From positions 66,303-130,302 of the forward strand of contig JABRVW010000042.1 in the NCBI GenBank assembly GCA_039961715.1: a stretch of DNA of 64,000 nucleotides, given 5' to 3'. Position 1 is the first letter of the stretch. Every line of letters begins with the position of its first letter. Positions 62,784 through 64,000 of the stretch are shown here, one piece after another. The translations under genes were made by a program, and so were the position numbers. The notes under the pieces are model-generated. The model was given only the letters and a program-made list of their open reading frames with translations. It did not search any database and was not told the origin of the DNA. The DNA comes from JACQPU01 sp039961715. GTDB taxonomy: Bacteria > Bacteroidota > Ignavibacteria > UBA10030.

Positions 62784-63236
62784 TTACCGTTTCTTCACGC
62801 TTCCCGGCGGAGGCTCGTTGATCACACCCCAGAACAGCCCGACCTTGCTGACAGCGGCGACAAACTCGTCGAAGTTGACGGGTTTCACGACATAAGCGTT
62901 CACACCCAGATTGTAGCACTCCGCGAGATCACGGTCTTCACGTGAAGACGTCAACATCACCACCGGAATCGTCATCAGGTCCTTGTCTTCCTTGATCGTC
63001 TTCAGCACGGCCAATCCGTCCACTTTGGGCATTTTGATATCCAGCAAGATGACGGCGGGGTTCCCGTTTCCCCGCATCGAATACTGCCCGCGGCGGTACA
63101 GATAGTCCAGCGCCTGTTCGCCATCCTTCACAACCACGACCTCGTTGGCCAAATTGTGCTCTGCCAGAGCGCTCAAGGTCAGTTCCACATCCGCGGGATT
63201 GTCTTCCGCCAAAAGAACGCGCTTCAAGTCCGCCAT
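62784..63236 (-). CDS. Stand-alone receiver, Rcp1-like
   Basis: 150 residues: EDN at 11-13, phospho-acceptor Asp66 (VILLDIKMPKVDG), Thr/Ser in MLTSSRED, Lys in YVVKPVNF. The insert of about eight residues before the Asp-containing strand (RRGQYSMRGNG) is typical of Rcp1-type receivers that partner phytochrome-like kinases. Overlaps the kinase gene upstream by 13 bases. Confidence 0.92.
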   Translation of the reverse strand: MADLKRVLLAEDNPADVELTLSALAEHNLANEVVVVKDGEQALDYLYRRGQYSMRGNGNPAVILLDIKMPKVDGLAVLKTIKEDKDLMTIPVVMLTSSREDRDLAECYNLGVNAYVVKPVNFDEFVAAVSKVGLFWGVINEPPPGSVKKR

Positions 63237-64000
63237 TCCCGGTTTCCCTGAATTGTTTTTGCGTTTTCTGGAAGCGCACAGTAGATCGTCGCTCCCTCAT
63301 TGACAGCCCCCTCGGCCCACGTCGTCCCACCATGCCGGCTGATGATCCTCCGCACCGTCGCAAGGCCGATCCCCGTTCCTTCGAATTCGTCCACCGAATG
63401 GAGGCGTTGGAACACGCCGAAGAGCTTGTCCTTGTACTTCATATCGAACCCCACCCCGTTGTCCTTCACCCAGATGATCGTGGCGGAATCGTCCTTTCGT
63501 GAACCGACTTCAATGCGAGCGATGTCCCGCGGCCTTGTGTACTTCAGGGCGTTGCCCAGGAGATTCACAAACACCACGCGCAACATGGCGCGATCGCCGT
63601 TCACCTCGGGCAAATCCCCCACCTCCCACTTCACCGTCCGGTCCCTTTGCTCACCCGCCAGATCCGCTATGACCTCCTTCACCAACCCATTCAGATCAAC
63701 GCTTGATTCCAGAAGGTCGGTCCGGCTCATGCGCGAGAACACCAGCAGATCGTCGATAAGCTGTCCCATGTGCACCGCCGCCCCCGCGATCACATCCATG
63801 TATCGCCGCGCAGTTTCATCCAGCGAGATCTCCTTGTGCTTCCTCAGCAGTTCGACAAAACCGCTGATGTGTCTGAGAGGGGCCCGGAGATCATGCGAGA
63901 CGGAGTACGAGAATGCCTCCAGCTCCCTGTTCACCTCCTCAAGTTGAACGGTCCGTTGCTTCACCAGCTGTTCCAACTGCTCGCGATAGGCCCTGAGCTC
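63224..64000 (-). CDS. Sensor histidine kinase, phytochrome-like C-terminal part (N-terminus outside window)
   Basis: About 258 residues visible, open to the right edge. Coiled linker (EQLVKQRTVQLEEVNRELEA), HisKA with His in SVSHDLRAPLRHISGF, N box NLLGNALKYTRP, G1 DNGVGFD, G2 GTGIGLATV. Closest to kinases of the phytochrome/PAS type that work with Rcp1-like receivers; the sensor part is not in the window. Confidence 0.9.
   Translation of the reverse strand, partial: ELRAYREQLEQLVKQRTVQLEEVNRELEAFSYSVSHDLRAPLRHISGFVELLRKHKEISLDETARRYMDVIAGAAVHMGQLIDDLLVFSRMSRTDLLESSVDLNGLVKEVIADLAGEQRDRTVKWEVGDLPEVNGDRAMLRVVFVNLLGNALKYTRPRDIARIEVGSRKDDSATIIWVKDNGVGFDMKYKDKLFGVFQRLHSVDEFEGTGIGLATVRRIISRHGGTTWAEGAVNEGATIYCALPENAKTIQGNREWRT

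Overview
The window looks like chromosomal DNA from a member of the Bacteroidota/Chlorobiota/Ignavibacteria lineage. The evidence is two exported proteins that end in type IX secretion (T9SS) type A sorting domains with the YPNPFN / HPNPFNP motif, a TonB-dependent receptor with an N-terminal carboxypeptidase-like domain, a DUF5916-type outer-membrane protein, and a Bacteroidota-style Crp/Fnr regulator. This is inference from gene content. No rRNA or tRNA gene was seen.

The left part (1-24 kb) is mostly single genes and small operons of ordinary metabolism. In order it holds: a partial CBM9/DUF5916 outer-membrane protein, a GAF-PP2C phosphatase, two methyltransferases, two small membrane proteins, an SDR oxidoreductase, a quinol-type nitric oxide reductase, a Crp/Fnr regulator next to a YceI protein, a zinc-type ArsR/SmtB regulator with its P-type ATPase, rplU-rpmA, mdh, a TonB-dependent receptor, an RsbW-like anti-sigma kinase, a nucleoside hydrolase, and an epimerase overlapping a beta-CASP RNase-like hydrolase.

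The block from 24 to 56 kb is entirely on the minus strand and is the unusual part. Read in its transcription direction it starts with two sensor kinase/response regulator pairs (a NarXL-like pair, then an NtrBC/ZraSR-like pair ending in a sigma-54 activator). Next come two paralogous three-gene cassettes of small N-terminally anchored, pilin-like proteins (here called V, W and X). Between and after them lie a beta-helix T9SS protein, a beta-propeller lipoprotein and a small exported protein. The block ends with two stand-alone receiver genes, one lacking its phospho-acceptor Asp, and three very repetitive exported proteins, including one of about 3270 residues. I read good -24/-12 (sigma-54) promoter matches in front of the first V gene and in front of the lipoprotein, each with inverted repeats upstream at an activator-site distance. 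The working hypothesis is a sigma-54-controlled surface appendage or adhesion system that I cannot match to a named one.

The right part (56-64 kb) is gcvH, accC, accB and efp on the minus strand (EF-P carries Asn at its tip position), then cystathionine beta-synthase and a cystathionine gamma-lyase/synthase on the plus strand. Those two are separated by a GxxExxY gene bounded by inverted repeats. The window closes with a CheY/Rcp1-like receiver and the C-terminal part of a sensor kinase.

Several short dispersed repeat families lie between genes, and one has entered a reading frame. Start codons were chosen by ribosome-binding site, homology of the N-terminus and overlap with neighbours; all domain calls are from reading the sequence, not from a database search.
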